Positions 50,736 to 59,132 of a stretch of DNA of 64,000 bases are shown here, in pieces. The notes beneath the pieces were generated by a model. That model saw only the letters and a list, made by a program, of their open reading frames with translations. It made no database searches and was not told the DNA's origin. Origin of the DNA: Thetidibacter halocola (GTDB taxonomy: Bacteria > Pseudomonadota > Alphaproteobacteria > Rhodobacterales > Rhodobacteraceae). The position numbers and the translations under genes were made by a program. The DNA lies in NCBI RefSeq assembly GCF_018224955.1, contig NZ_JAGTUU010000013.1, forward strand, positions 1-64,000, in the 5' to 3' direction. Positions within the stretch are counted from its first letter, which is position 1, and the number at the start of each line of letters is the position of its first letter.

Positions 50736-52583
50736 ATGAGCAGCACCGTCAGCCAGGAAGAGCCGGAGACGCCCTCCGACGTGGCTCTCTTGCGACCGGC
50801 CCTCTGGCAACGGCTGCTGAATTCCACCACCACCGCCGAGTTGGCCGAGGCCTGGCTCAACCTTCAGATCCAGCAGATCGACGGGGCCGATGGCGGCATC
50901 GTCCTGTTGCGCCGCGACAGCGGCTTTGCGCCCCTGGCGCTGTCGGCCGCGACCGAGGCCCAGGTCGAGCCCCTGCGCCGCGCCGCCGAAGAAGCCGCGC
51001 AGCGGCAGGCCGGCCTGGTGAAGGGCCGCAGCGACCGGTTCCTGGCCTATCCCGTGGCGCTGGACGGCGAGCCGGTAGGCGCCGTGGCGGTCCATGTCGG
51101 CAACGCCACGGACGAACAGGTTCGCCTGCGGCTGCGGCACCTGCAATGGGGCATCGGCTGGCTGCGCGACCGGCTGCGCGCCGAGGCCTTGCTGCGCAAC
51201 GCCAACCGGCTGGAACAGACGCAGACCGCGCTGGCGCTCCAGGCGACGGCGCTGGTGGCCGAGGGGTTCAGCGCCGCCTGCCGCGCCGTGGCGACGGACC
51301 TCGCCCGCCGTCTCGACGCCGAGCGCGTGGCCATCGGCATCCGCCGGCTGGGCCGCTCGCGGGTTCAGGCGATCTCGCACAGCGCGGGGTTCGGGAAAAA
51401 GACCTCGCTGGTGCGGGCGCTGGCGGGTGCCATGGACGAGGCGCTGGACCAGAACAGCGCCATCCTGGTGCCCGCGCCGTCCGACGGCCCGGCGCTGGCC
51501 GCCCGCGCCCATGGCGAGTTGCAGAAGATTTCCGGCGCGCCCTACGTGCTGACCGTGCCGCTGATCGCCGAGGACCGCCTCTATGGCGCCGTCACCGTCG
51601 AACGCGGCGAGGCCACCCCCCTGACCCAGCGCGAGCTTGACCTGCTGGACGGCGCACTGGCATTGCTGGGTCCGGTGCTGCGGATCAAGCAGCTGGAGGA
51701 CCGCTGGCTGATCCGCAAGGGCGCCGATGCGCTGGCCGCCCACGCGCTGCGCCTGTTCGGCCCCGGCCACTGGAAGCGCAAGCTCGCCCTCGCGGGGGCG
51801 GCGGCGGCGGGCGTCTTCTTCTGGTTTGCCTACGCGCCCTACACCGTGCCCGCCGACGCGCGGCTGGAAGGGTCGGTGCAACGCGCGGTCGTGGCGCAGC
51901 TCGACGGCTATATCCGCGAGGCGCCCTTCAGCGCCGGCGACCTGGTGGCCGAAGGCGATTTGATGGTGGCCTTCGACGACCGCGAACTGGTGCTGGAACG
52001 CCTGCGCTGGACGACAGAGCGCCAGCGCCAGCAGATCGAATACGAACGCGCCCTCGCCGAACGCGACCGCGCCGCCGCACAGGTGGCGCAGACCCAGATG
52101 GCGCAGTCGGATGCGCAGATCCGGCTGGTCGACGAAAGCATCGCGCGCAGCAGCCTGCATGCGCCCTTTGCGGGCATCGTCGTGTCGGGCGACCTGTCGC
52201 AGCGCATCGGATCCTCGGCCAATCGCGGCGAGGTGCTGTTCGAGGTCGCCCCCGAGAACGATTACCGCGTCGTCCTGATGATCGAGGAACGCCGCATCGA
52301 CGAGGTGCATGTGGGCCAGTCCGGCTCGCTGGTGCTGACCGCCCTGCCCGAAGACGTGTTCGCCATCGCCGTGACCAAGATCACGCCCATCGCCATGCCG
52401 GTCGATGGCCGGAACGCCTTCCGCGTCGAGGCCAGCCTGGCGCAGGACGCCCCCGCCCTGCGCCCCGGCATGGAGGGCGTCGCCAAGATCGGCATCGACG
52501 AGGAACGGCTGATCTGGATCTGGACCCGCCCGATGATCGACTGGGCGCGCATCGCGCTCTGGCGCTGGATGCCGGGGCTCTAG
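50736..52583 (+). CDS. GAF-GAF-transmembrane-HlyD fusion adaptor protein
   Basis: This 615-residue protein joins two cytoplasmic sensor-like domains to a periplasmic adaptor. Residues about 15-150 and 168-310 look like GAF domains; the second has the typical VPLIAEDRLYGAVTVERG and LTQRELDLLDGALALLGPVL. One hydrophobic helix lies at about 349-371 (LALAGAAAAGVFFWFAYAPY). After it comes an HlyD-type region: a lipoyl-like half (LEGSVQRAVVAQLDGYIREA), a coiled-coil hairpin (about 410-455), the second lipoyl half (SLHAPFAGIVVSGDLSQRIGS) and a beta-barrel. HlyD adaptors link inner-membrane exporters to outer-membrane channels. The GAF part may gate export by a ligand or partner. AGGA lies 7 bases before the ATG. 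It is the first gene of the export set. Confidence 0.85.
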   Translation: MSSTVSQEEPETPSDVALLRPALWQRLLNSTTTAELAEAWLNLQIQQIDGADGGIVLLRRDSGFAPLALSAATEAQVEPLRRAAEEAAQRQAGLVKGRSDRFLAYPVALDGEPVGAVAVHVGNATDEQVRLRLRHLQWGIGWLRDRLRAEALLRNANRLEQTQTALALQATALVAEGFSAACRAVATDLARRLDAERVAIGIRRLGRSRVQAISHSAGFGKKTSLVRALAGAMDEALDQNSAILVPAPSDGPALAARAHGELQKISGAPYVLTVPLIAEDRLYGAVTVERGEATPLTQRELDLLDGALALLGPVLRIKQLEDRWLIRKGADALAAHALRLFGPGHWKRKLALAGAAAAGVFFWFAYAPYTVPADARLEGSVQRAVVAQLDGYIREAPFSAGDLVAEGDLMVAFDDRELVLERLRWTTERQRQQIEYERALAERDRAAAQVAQTQMAQSDAQIRLVDESIARSSLHAPFAGIVVSGDLSQRIGSSANRGEVLFEVAPENDYRVVLMIEERRIDEVHVGQSGSLVLTALPEDVFAIAVTKITPIAMPVDGRNAFRVEASLAQDAPALRPGMEGVAKIGIDEERLIWIWTRPMIDWARIALWRWMPGL

Positions 52584-52584
52584 G

Positions 52585-54723
52585 ATGGACCCGTCCTTCC
52601 TTTCGCCGACCTGGTATCGCGTGGCCGACCTTCAGCCGCGGCTGAAAAGCCATGCCCAGATCCACCGGATGAAATACCGCGGCCAGACCTGGCACGTGTT
52701 GCAGGACCACCAGAGCGGCCAGTTCTTCCGCGTCTCGCCCGCCGCCAACCTGATGATCTGCCTGATGGACGGGCGGCGCAGCGTGAACTGGCTCTGGCTG
52801 CATGCCTGCGAGACCTATCCCGACGATCCGCCCACCCAGGACGAAACGATCCGCCTTCTGGCGCTGCTGCACCAGGCCGACCTGATGCACACCGATCTCG
52901 ACCCCGACCTTGGCGAACTCGAACGCCGCTCGCAGCGCAACGAGACGCGGGCCATCATGTCGCGGCTGCGCAACCCGCTGGCTCTGCGCTTTCCGCTGTT
53001 CGACCCCGACAAGTTCCTGGACGCGACATTCCCGCTGCTGCGCTGGCTGTTCACGCCGTTCGGGATGCTGCTGTGGCTGTGCCTGGTCGGCAGCGGCGCG
53101 ACGCTGGCGGTGATGAATGCCGACGTGCTGACCGCCGACCTGGCCGACCGGATCCTTGCGACGCAGAACCTGCTGCTGCTGGCGCTGACCTATCCGGCGG
53201 TCAAGGCCGTGCACGAACTGGGCCACGGCTATGCCACCAAGGCGGCGGGCGGCGAGGTGCATGAGATGGGGATCATGTTCCTGGTCCTGATGCCCATCCC
53301 CTATGTCGACGCCAGCGCGGCATCGGCCTTTGCCTCGAAATGGCAGCGGATGCTGGTGGGCTCGGCCGGGATCCTGGTGGAACTGGCGCTAGCCTCGGGG
53401 GCGATGATCTTCTGGCTTTATGCCGAACCGGGGATTGCCCGCGCCGTGGCCTTCAACGTCATGCTGATCGGCGGCGTCTCGACCCTGCTGTTCAACGGCA
53501 ACCCGCTGCTGCGCTTCGACGGCTACTACGTGTTTTCCGACCTGCTTGAGATCCCCAACCTCGGGCCGCGCTCGAACAAGTACCTGGGCTACCTGGTGCA
53601 AAGCCGCCTTTTCGGCCTGCGCAGCGCCCAGACCCCGGTGACGCAGCGCGGAGAGCGGGGCTGGTTCGCCTTCTACGCCATCGCCTCCTTCGTCTACCGG
53701 ATCGGGATCACGATCACGATCGCCCTGTTCATCGCGTCCAAGTTCTTCATCGTCGGCATCCTGCTGGCGCTGATGGCGCTGGCCAACATGTTCGTCTGGC
53801 CGGTGCTCAAGGGGCTGAAATTCGTGCTGACGAACAAGGCGCTGAAGGAACGCCGCGGGCGCGCCATCGCCTGGACGGTCGTTCTGGCGGCGCTGCCGAT
53901 CGGTTTCGTCACCGCCGTGCCGCTGCCCTATGCGACGGTGGTGCAGGGCGTCGTCCTGCCGCCGCAGGTCGCGGTGGTGCGGACCGAGGCCGAGGGGTTC
54001 CTCACCGCTATCGCCGAAGACCGCGACCTGCGCGCAACCCAGCCGCTCGTCGCGCTCAGCGACCCGATGCTTGGCACGCAAGAGGCGATCCTGACCGCCC
54101 AACTGGACGAGATGCGCCAGAGGCTGGGCGCGGCCGTGGTGCTGGACCAGGTGGCGGCGCAGGCGCTGCGCGCGCAGATCGCGCACCTCGAAGGGGCGCT
54201 GGCGCTGGAACGGCGGCGCGTGGCGACGCTGGATGTCGTCGCGCCGCGCGACGGTGTCTTCCTGACCAACATCGCCGACCGGCACATCGGCCGGCTGGTG
54301 CCCAAGGGCAGCGAGGTCGGCTACTTGGTGCAGCCGGGCGAACTGGTGGTGCGCGCCGTGGTGCCGCAGACGCGCATCGACCTTGTCCGCCAGCGGCCCG
54401 GCGCCGTGGCGCTGCGTTACGGCAGCGCTCCGGCCGCGCTGCACCATGCCCGCCCGCTGCGCGAGGCCACCGAAAGCCGCGAATTGCCGCATCCCGCGCT
54501 GTCCGCCGCCGGGGGTGGCACGCTGCAGATCGACCCGACCGATCCCGACCGCCGCCGCCTGCTGCTGCCCGCCTTTCAGATCGACCTGGCGGTGATCGAC
54601 CCGCCCAAGGGCCAGCGCATCGGCGAAACCGTATGGGTCCGCTTCGACCACGGGACGGAACCGCTGGCGCGGCGCTTTTACCGGGCCGTGCGGCAGGTCT
54701 TCCTGAGCCAGTTCGATGTCTGA
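52585..54723 (+). CDS. PqqD-like / M50 site-2-protease-like / HlyD-like membrane fusion protein
   Basis: This 712-residue protein starts one base after the previous stop. Residues about 20-110 resemble a PqqD-type winged domain (peptide recognition), with SGQFFRVSPAANLMICLMDG and a C-terminal LLALLHQADL. Several membrane helices follow (about 150-440), containing the M50 zinc site HELGHG (H210, E211, H214) and the third-ligand motif LLRFDGYY (D312). The C-terminal 230 residues form an HlyD/lipoyl-like periplasmic segment with a coiled coil (VVAPRDGVFLTNIADRHIG). All metal ligands are present, so it may cleave a membrane or translocating substrate. The giant protein is the obvious candidate substrate, by context only. 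Its end overlaps the SecA-like gene by 8 bases. Confidence 0.85.
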   Translation: MDPSFLSPTWYRVADLQPRLKSHAQIHRMKYRGQTWHVLQDHQSGQFFRVSPAANLMICLMDGRRSVNWLWLHACETYPDDPPTQDETIRLLALLHQADLMHTDLDPDLGELERRSQRNETRAIMSRLRNPLALRFPLFDPDKFLDATFPLLRWLFTPFGMLLWLCLVGSGATLAVMNADVLTADLADRILATQNLLLLALTYPAVKAVHELGHGYATKAAGGEVHEMGIMFLVLMPIPYVDASAASAFASKWQRMLVGSAGILVELALASGAMIFWLYAEPGIARAVAFNVMLIGGVSTLLFNGNPLLRFDGYYVFSDLLEIPNLGPRSNKYLGYLVQSRLFGLRSAQTPVTQRGERGWFAFYAIASFVYRIGITITIALFIASKFFIVGILLALMALANMFVWPVLKGLKFVLTNKALKERRGRAIAWTVVLAALPIGFVTAVPLPYATVVQGVVLPPQVAVVRTEAEGFLTAIAEDRDLRATQPLVALSDPMLGTQEAILTAQLDEMRQRLGAAVVLDQVAAQALRAQIAHLEGALALERRRVATLDVVAPRDGVFLTNIADRHIGRLVPKGSEVGYLVQPGELVVRAVVPQTRIDLVRQRPGAVALRYGSAPAALHHARPLREATESRELPHPALSAAGGGTLQIDPTDPDRRRLLLPAFQIDLAVIDPPKGQRIGETVWVRFDHGTEPLARRFYRAVRQVFLSQFDV

Positions 54724-56680
54724 CACCACGCTTCGCCTGCCCCGGCCCAGCCTCTACCCGGAACGCCGGGTGCCGCGCGAGACGCCGATGGATTTCCGCG
54801 CCCGCAGCCTGCTGTCGCTGGCCGCGCCGCTGGGCGGCAGCCGCACCCGCGCGCTGCGCCGCATCGTGCGGCTGACCAACGCGGCCGCCCTGCCCCCGAC
54901 CGTCACCGACGACGCGCTGCGCACGCGGGCCGCCGACCTGTCGCTGCGCCTGCGCGCCGGCCCGTGGCCGCCCGCCCCGGCGCTGGTCGCCGAAAGCTTT
55001 GCCCTTGTGCGCGAGGCCTCTGCCCGCGTGACGGGCATGCGCCATTTCGACGTGCAGGTGATGGGCGCCGCGGCGCTGGTGCGCGGCATGGTGGCCGAGA
55101 TGCAGACCGGCGAGGGCAAGACCCTGACCGCCACGCTGGCCGCGATCACCGCTGGGCTGGCGGGCGTTCCGGTGCACCTTGTGACCTCGAACGACTATCT
55201 CGCCGCCCGCGACGCCGAGGAGATGGGGCCGCTGTATCGCTTCTTCGGCCTGACCGTCGGCGCGGTGGTCGAGGGCGTGAAACCCGAGGAACGCCGCCGC
55301 GCCTATGCCGCCGACATCACCTATTGCTGCAACAAGGAAGCGGCCTTCGACTATCTCAAGGACCGCATCCACCTGCGCGAACGGGCCGACAACCTGCACC
55401 TGCGGGTGGAATCGCTGGTCACCGACCGGCCCCGCCTGCCGCTGCTGCTGCATCGCGGCCTGCCCTTCGCCATCGTCGACGAGGCCGACAGCGTGCTGAT
55501 CGACGAGGCTCGGATCCCGCTCATCATCTCGCGCAGCGTGCCGCCCTCGCCCGAGGCCGAGGAAACCTATCGCCGCGCGCTGCACCTGGCGCAGGGCATG
55601 CAGGAGGGGCGGCATTTCAAACACCAGAAGGCGCTGAACCGCGTCGACCTGACCGAGGACGGGCGCAGCGACCTGGCCGAGGCAGTCAGGGACTGGGACG
55701 GCAGCTGGCGCGTGCCGGTGATCCGCGAGGACCTGGTGCGCAAGGCGCTGACCGCACTGCTGACGCTGCATCGGGGCGAGGATTACCTGGTCCGCGAGGA
55801 CAAGATCGAAATCGTCGACGAATACACCGGCCGCCGCATGCCCGACCGCTCCTGGAGCGAGGGGTTACACCAGTTCGTCGAGCTGAAGGAGGGCGTGCCG
55901 CTGTCTTCGGCGCGCGAGACGCTGGCGCGGATGACCTATCAACGCTTCTTCCGCCGCTATCGCTGGCTGTCGGGGATGACCGGCACCGCCCGCAGCGTCA
56001 CCGCCGAGTTGCAGGCAACCTATGGGCTGAAGGTGGCGACGATCCCGACCAACCGCACGCCGCAACGGCGCATCCGCCCGGCCCGCATCTTTGCCGATGC
56101 CGCGGCGCGCTGGCAGGCCGTGGCGCAGCGCGCCGCCGAGATCCACGCCACCGGCGCGCCGATCCTGATCGGCACACGCTCGGTCGAGGCGTCGGAACGC
56201 GCGGCGGACGCGATGCGCGCGCTTGGGCTGGGGTTCACCGTGCTGAACGCCGAACAGGACGCCGAAGAGGCCTCGATCATCGCGCGGGCGGGCCAGATGG
56301 GTGCGATCACGGTGGCCACGAACATGGCCGGCCGTGGCACCGACATCAAGCTGGGAGAGGGCGTGGCCGCCATGGGCGGGCTGCACGTGCTGATGACCGA
56401 ACGCCATGACAGCGCCCGCATCGACCGCCAGCTTGCGGGGCGCTGCGCGCGGCAGGGCCAGCCGGGACAGGTCGAGACCTTGCTCTCGATGCAGGACGAC
56501 CTGCTGACGCAGCTTTCCACGTGGTCGCCCGCGAAACTGGCGCGGCTGGGCGGGCGGGCGCGCTTCTTCGATGCCGCGCAGCGTGCCATCGAACGGCGCC
56601 ACGCCGCCATGCGGCGCGAGCTGATGCGCGTTGACAGCCAGATGGGCGATATGCTCGCCTTTACCGGAACACAGGAGTAG
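54716..56680 (+). CDS. short SecA-like translocase ATPase
   Basis: This 654-residue protein has the SecA motor core: Walker A QTGEGKT (residues 130-136), DEADS (255-259), a preprotein-crosslinking-domain region, VDEYTGRRMPDRSWSEGLHQ, MTGTARS, ATNMAGRGTDIKLG, and motif VI as GRCARQGQPG (575-584, canonical GRSGRQGDPG). It stops soon after a remnant of the scaffold start (AQRAIERRHAAMRRELM). It thus lacks most of the helical scaffold/wing region and the zinc-binding tail of housekeeping SecA (about 850-900 residues). Catalytic residues are intact, so it is probably an active, specialised export ATPase. It overlaps the M50 gene by 8 bases. A dedicated partner SecY is not seen nearby. Confidence 0.9.
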   Translation: MSDTTLRLPRPSLYPERRVPRETPMDFRARSLLSLAAPLGGSRTRALRRIVRLTNAAALPPTVTDDALRTRAADLSLRLRAGPWPPAPALVAESFALVREASARVTGMRHFDVQVMGAAALVRGMVAEMQTGEGKTLTATLAAITAGLAGVPVHLVTSNDYLAARDAEEMGPLYRFFGLTVGAVVEGVKPEERRRAYAADITYCCNKEAAFDYLKDRIHLRERADNLHLRVESLVTDRPRLPLLLHRGLPFAIVDEADSVLIDEARIPLIISRSVPPSPEAEETYRRALHLAQGMQEGRHFKHQKALNRVDLTEDGRSDLAEAVRDWDGSWRVPVIREDLVRKALTALLTLHRGEDYLVREDKIEIVDEYTGRRMPDRSWSEGLHQFVELKEGVPLSSARETLARMTYQRFFRRYRWLSGMTGTARSVTAELQATYGLKVATIPTNRTPQRRIRPARIFADAAARWQAVAQRAAEIHATGAPILIGTRSVEASERAADAMRALGLGFTVLNAEQDAEEASIIARAGQMGAITVATNMAGRGTDIKLGEGVAAMGGLHVLMTERHDSARIDRQLAGRCARQGQPGQVETLLSMQDDLLTQLSTWSPAKLARLGGRARFFDAAQRAIERRHAAMRRELMRVDSQMGDMLAFTGTQE

Positions 56681-56684
56681 CGCC

Positions 56685-57488
56685 ATGAAATCCCTGCCCC
56701 CTGCCCTTTTGCTGGCCTGGCTGGCCGGGGCGCCGATGGCCGCGACCTACGATTGCGTGATGGACCCTGCCGTGGTGGTCGAGGTCGGCGCGCCGGTGAC
56801 GGGCCTGCTGGACGCGGTGCTGGTCAGTCGCGGGCAGGTGGTGGCGCAGGGCGACGTGATCGCCCGGCTGAAATCCGACATCGACGAGGTCTCGATCCGG
56901 CTGATCCGCATGCAGGCGGACAACCGTGACGAGGTGGCGATGCACCAGGCGCGGCTGGACCTGGCGCTGAAACGGCAGGCCCGGCTGACCCAGCTGTCGG
57001 AACGCGGTGTCGCCACGCAGGAACAGCTGGACGAGGCCGACGCCGCCGTCGACGTGGCGGGGCGCGAGCTGGGGATCGCCCGGACCCGCGTCCAGCTGAT
57101 GGCGGTCGAGCTGGAACAGGCCGAGGCGCTGCGCGCGCAAAAGGAGATCCGCAGCCCGATCGACGGGATCGTGGTGGAACGCAACCTGGCGGGAGGCGAG
57201 TTCATGACGCAGGAATCCCACATCGCCACCATCGCCCAGCTGGACCCGCTGCATGTCGAGGCCTTCCTGCCGGTGTCCATGTATCCCGCCCTGTCGCTGG
57301 ACCAGGTGATCGAGGTCAGCCCCGGCGCGCCGATCGGCGGCGTCTATCCGGCGCGGATCACCGCCATCGACCGGGTGTTCGACGCGGCCTCGGGCACGTT
57401 CGGCATCCGCCTTGCGCTGCCCAATCCGGGCTCTGTCCTGCCCGCCGGGCATCGCTGCACGCTGGAGATTCCTGGCGATGGCGGCTGA
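56685..57488 (+). CDS. HlyD/RND-type periplasmic adaptor protein with signal peptide
   Basis: This 267-residue exported protein begins MKSLPPALLLAWLAGAPMAA, a signal peptide with likely cleavage after AMA or MAA. The mature part has a lipoyl-like half (VEVGAPVTGLLDAVLVSRGQ), a coiled-coil hairpin (about residues 75-145) and the second half (IRSPIDGIVVERNLAGGEFM). Beta-barrel strands resembling efflux adaptors (YPARITAIDRVFDAASGTFGIRL) follow. It would sit in the periplasm, bridging inner and outer membrane parts. The ATG at 56685 has AGGAG 8 bases upstream and lies 4 bases after the SecA-like stop. Its end overlaps the next gene by 11 bases. It is the third adaptor-type protein in the set. 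Confidence 0.88.
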   Translation: MKSLPPALLLAWLAGAPMAATYDCVMDPAVVVEVGAPVTGLLDAVLVSRGQVVAQGDVIARLKSDIDEVSIRLIRMQADNRDEVAMHQARLDLALKRQARLTQLSERGVATQEQLDEADAAVDVAGRELGIARTRVQLMAVELEQAEALRAQKEIRSPIDGIVVERNLAGGEFMTQESHIATIAQLDPLHVEAFLPVSMYPALSLDQVIEVSPGAPIGGVYPARITAIDRVFDAASGTFGIRLALPNPGSVLPAGHRCTLEIPGDGG

Positions 57489-58230
57489 AGCGCCGCAGAT
57501 CGGCGAAGACGTCTTTGGCGTCGGGCGCGACGTGTTCGCCGAACGCTCGGTCAAGCTGACGCCGCAGGGCGTGCAGGCGGACCGGGTGCTGTATGGTATC
57601 CGCAGCAAGGATGCACCGGGCCTTCGCGGCCAGGTCATGACATTGGCGCGGCGGCTGTTGCTGCCCCGCGTCGCCCTGGACGAGATCGAACTGCGCTTCG
57701 GCGAGGCGTTTATGGTCCATGCCGGGCAGGAAGGGCGCGACGAGGCCGCTGTATGCAAATTGTATCTCGAATTCGCCACGCCGCCGGCCGACCTGCCCGG
57801 CCTGCGTTTCATCGCCTGGAAGGCGGCGCAGGGCCGCGTCGTGCGCTCGACCTATACCCGAATCCCCGCGCAACGGCCCGAGGCGTTCGCAGCCGTCTTC
57901 GGCCCCCTGCCGCCGCCGGTCGCGCAGGCGCTGGACGGGCTGGTTCGGCTGGCCGCGTCCCGCCTGGACCCGGCGAACCTGGTCCTGCTGCGGTTAGAGG
58001 AGCCGGGCACGCCCCGCGCCTCTCTCGACCTCAACCTCTACGATGCCGGGCTGACGCTGGGCATGGCGCAGCCCCTGCTCGCTCCGGCGCTGGCCCTGTT
58101 CGGGCAGGCGGGCGTTCCCGGCTTTGGCACCGCCGCGCGGCTGGGCCACTTGTCGGCGGGCATCGGGCGGGACGGCGCGCCCTTCCTGACCATCTATGCC
58201 GACGCGACGCTGAAAAGAGCCGTCGCATGA
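57478..58230 (+). CDS. protein of unknown family in the giant-protein export operon
   Basis: This 250-residue protein is not recognised. It starts at the ATG at 57478 (MAAEAPQIGEDVFGVGRDVF) inside the end of the adaptor gene, with GGAG 10 bases upstream. It ends in an ATGA overlap with the next gene. It shows no signal peptide or membrane helix and looks like a soluble mixed alpha/beta protein, with conserved-looking segments DEIELRFGEAF and LVRLAASRLDPANLVLLRLE. The tight overlaps on both sides argue that it is a real, stoichiometric partner of the export set, perhaps a cytoplasmic chaperone or assembly factor; that role is a guess. Confidence 0.8.
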   Translation: MAAEAPQIGEDVFGVGRDVFAERSVKLTPQGVQADRVLYGIRSKDAPGLRGQVMTLARRLLLPRVALDEIELRFGEAFMVHAGQEGRDEAAVCKLYLEFATPPADLPGLRFIAWKAAQGRVVRSTYTRIPAQRPEAFAAVFGPLPPPVAQALDGLVRLAASRLDPANLVLLRLEEPGTPRASLDLNLYDAGLTLGMAQPLLAPALALFGQAGVPGFGTAARLGHLSAGIGRDGAPFLTIYADATLKRAVA

Positions 58231-59105
58231 GCGCCCCTGCCCTGCCCGATCTCGCCATCCCGTCGCAGCCGGGCGATACCTATGCCGATTTCTGCCTGTG
58301 GGAGTATGAAGCCTTTGCCGACCCCGCCGGGCGCTGGCGCAGCGAGACGATCCTGCTCTACTCCTTCGCCCTCGAAGGGGTCGAGGCCGAGGGCCGCGCG
58401 CTGCTCGACTCGATGAAACGCGCCTTTGGCCCGTTCCGCACCGTCTGGGGGATCAAGGAATTCGACGGCCGCACCAGCTGGGAGTTCTATTTCTACGATT
58501 ACGGCCGCATCGCGCGCGACCGCTCTGCCTCGGCTTTGCTCAAGGCATTGGCGCCGTTGCATCCCTGCGCCCTGACCCCGCCCGAGGACCGGCCCTATTT
58601 CATGTTCTCCATCGCCTTCGACGCAGGGCAGTTGCGCCGCCGCGCGCCGATCGGGGAAATCGACTTCTACATCGGCAATCCGGGCAGCACCGTGTCCTCG
58701 GGCATCTGCTATGTGCAGGACGAAACCGGGCTGCGGATGAAGAACGTCTACTTCTTCTTCGACACCGCGACCCAGCGCGAGGAGGCCATGCGCAAGCTGA
58801 CCACCTCGGCGCACTACGCCGAAGCGCAGGTCTGGCCCGCCGAACTGGCCTGGCCCGAGATGATGCGCTGCAAGACCGTGGTCGTCGCCAACAAGGCGCG
58901 CAACGATGCGCTCTATTTCTCGCGCGTGGATACGGCACAACTGCTGTGGTTCCTGGCCCGGACCGGGTTCCGCGCCGACCTGCGCGAGGCCATCGCCCGG
59001 AATGCCGCGCGTTTCGAACATCTGTGTTTCGATACCGGGTACGATTTTGTTCTGAGCCAAGGTCAACCCCGCGTTGCCAAAGCGAGTTTCTATGGCTACG
59101 CTTGA
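58227..59105 (+). CDS. second protein of unknown family in the export operon
   Basis: This 292-residue soluble protein is also unrecognised. The ATG at 58227 overlaps the preceding stop (ATGA), so the pair is coupled. It is rich in aromatic residues (WEFYFYDYGRIARD, MKNVYFFFDTATQRE) and has a cysteine in GICYVQDE, but no signal peptide or membrane helix. It ends in ASFYGYA, 27 bases before the radical SAM gene. The aromatic-rich composition and placement might suggest a partner or substrate carrier for the radical SAM enzyme or a folding factor for the giant protein; neither is shown by the sequence. Confidence 0.8.
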   Translation: MSAPALPDLAIPSQPGDTYADFCLWEYEAFADPAGRWRSETILLYSFALEGVEAEGRALLDSMKRAFGPFRTVWGIKEFDGRTSWEFYFYDYGRIARDRSASALLKALAPLHPCALTPPEDRPYFMFSIAFDAGQLRRRAPIGEIDFYIGNPGSTVSSGICYVQDETGLRMKNVYFFFDTATQREEAMRKLTTSAHYAEAQVWPAELAWPEMMRCKTVVVANKARNDALYFSRVDTAQLLWFLARTGFRADLREAIARNAARFEHLCFDTGYDFVLSQGQPRVAKASFYGYA

Positions 59106-59132
59106 TCTTATGTTCATTTTCGGCATCCCTTG

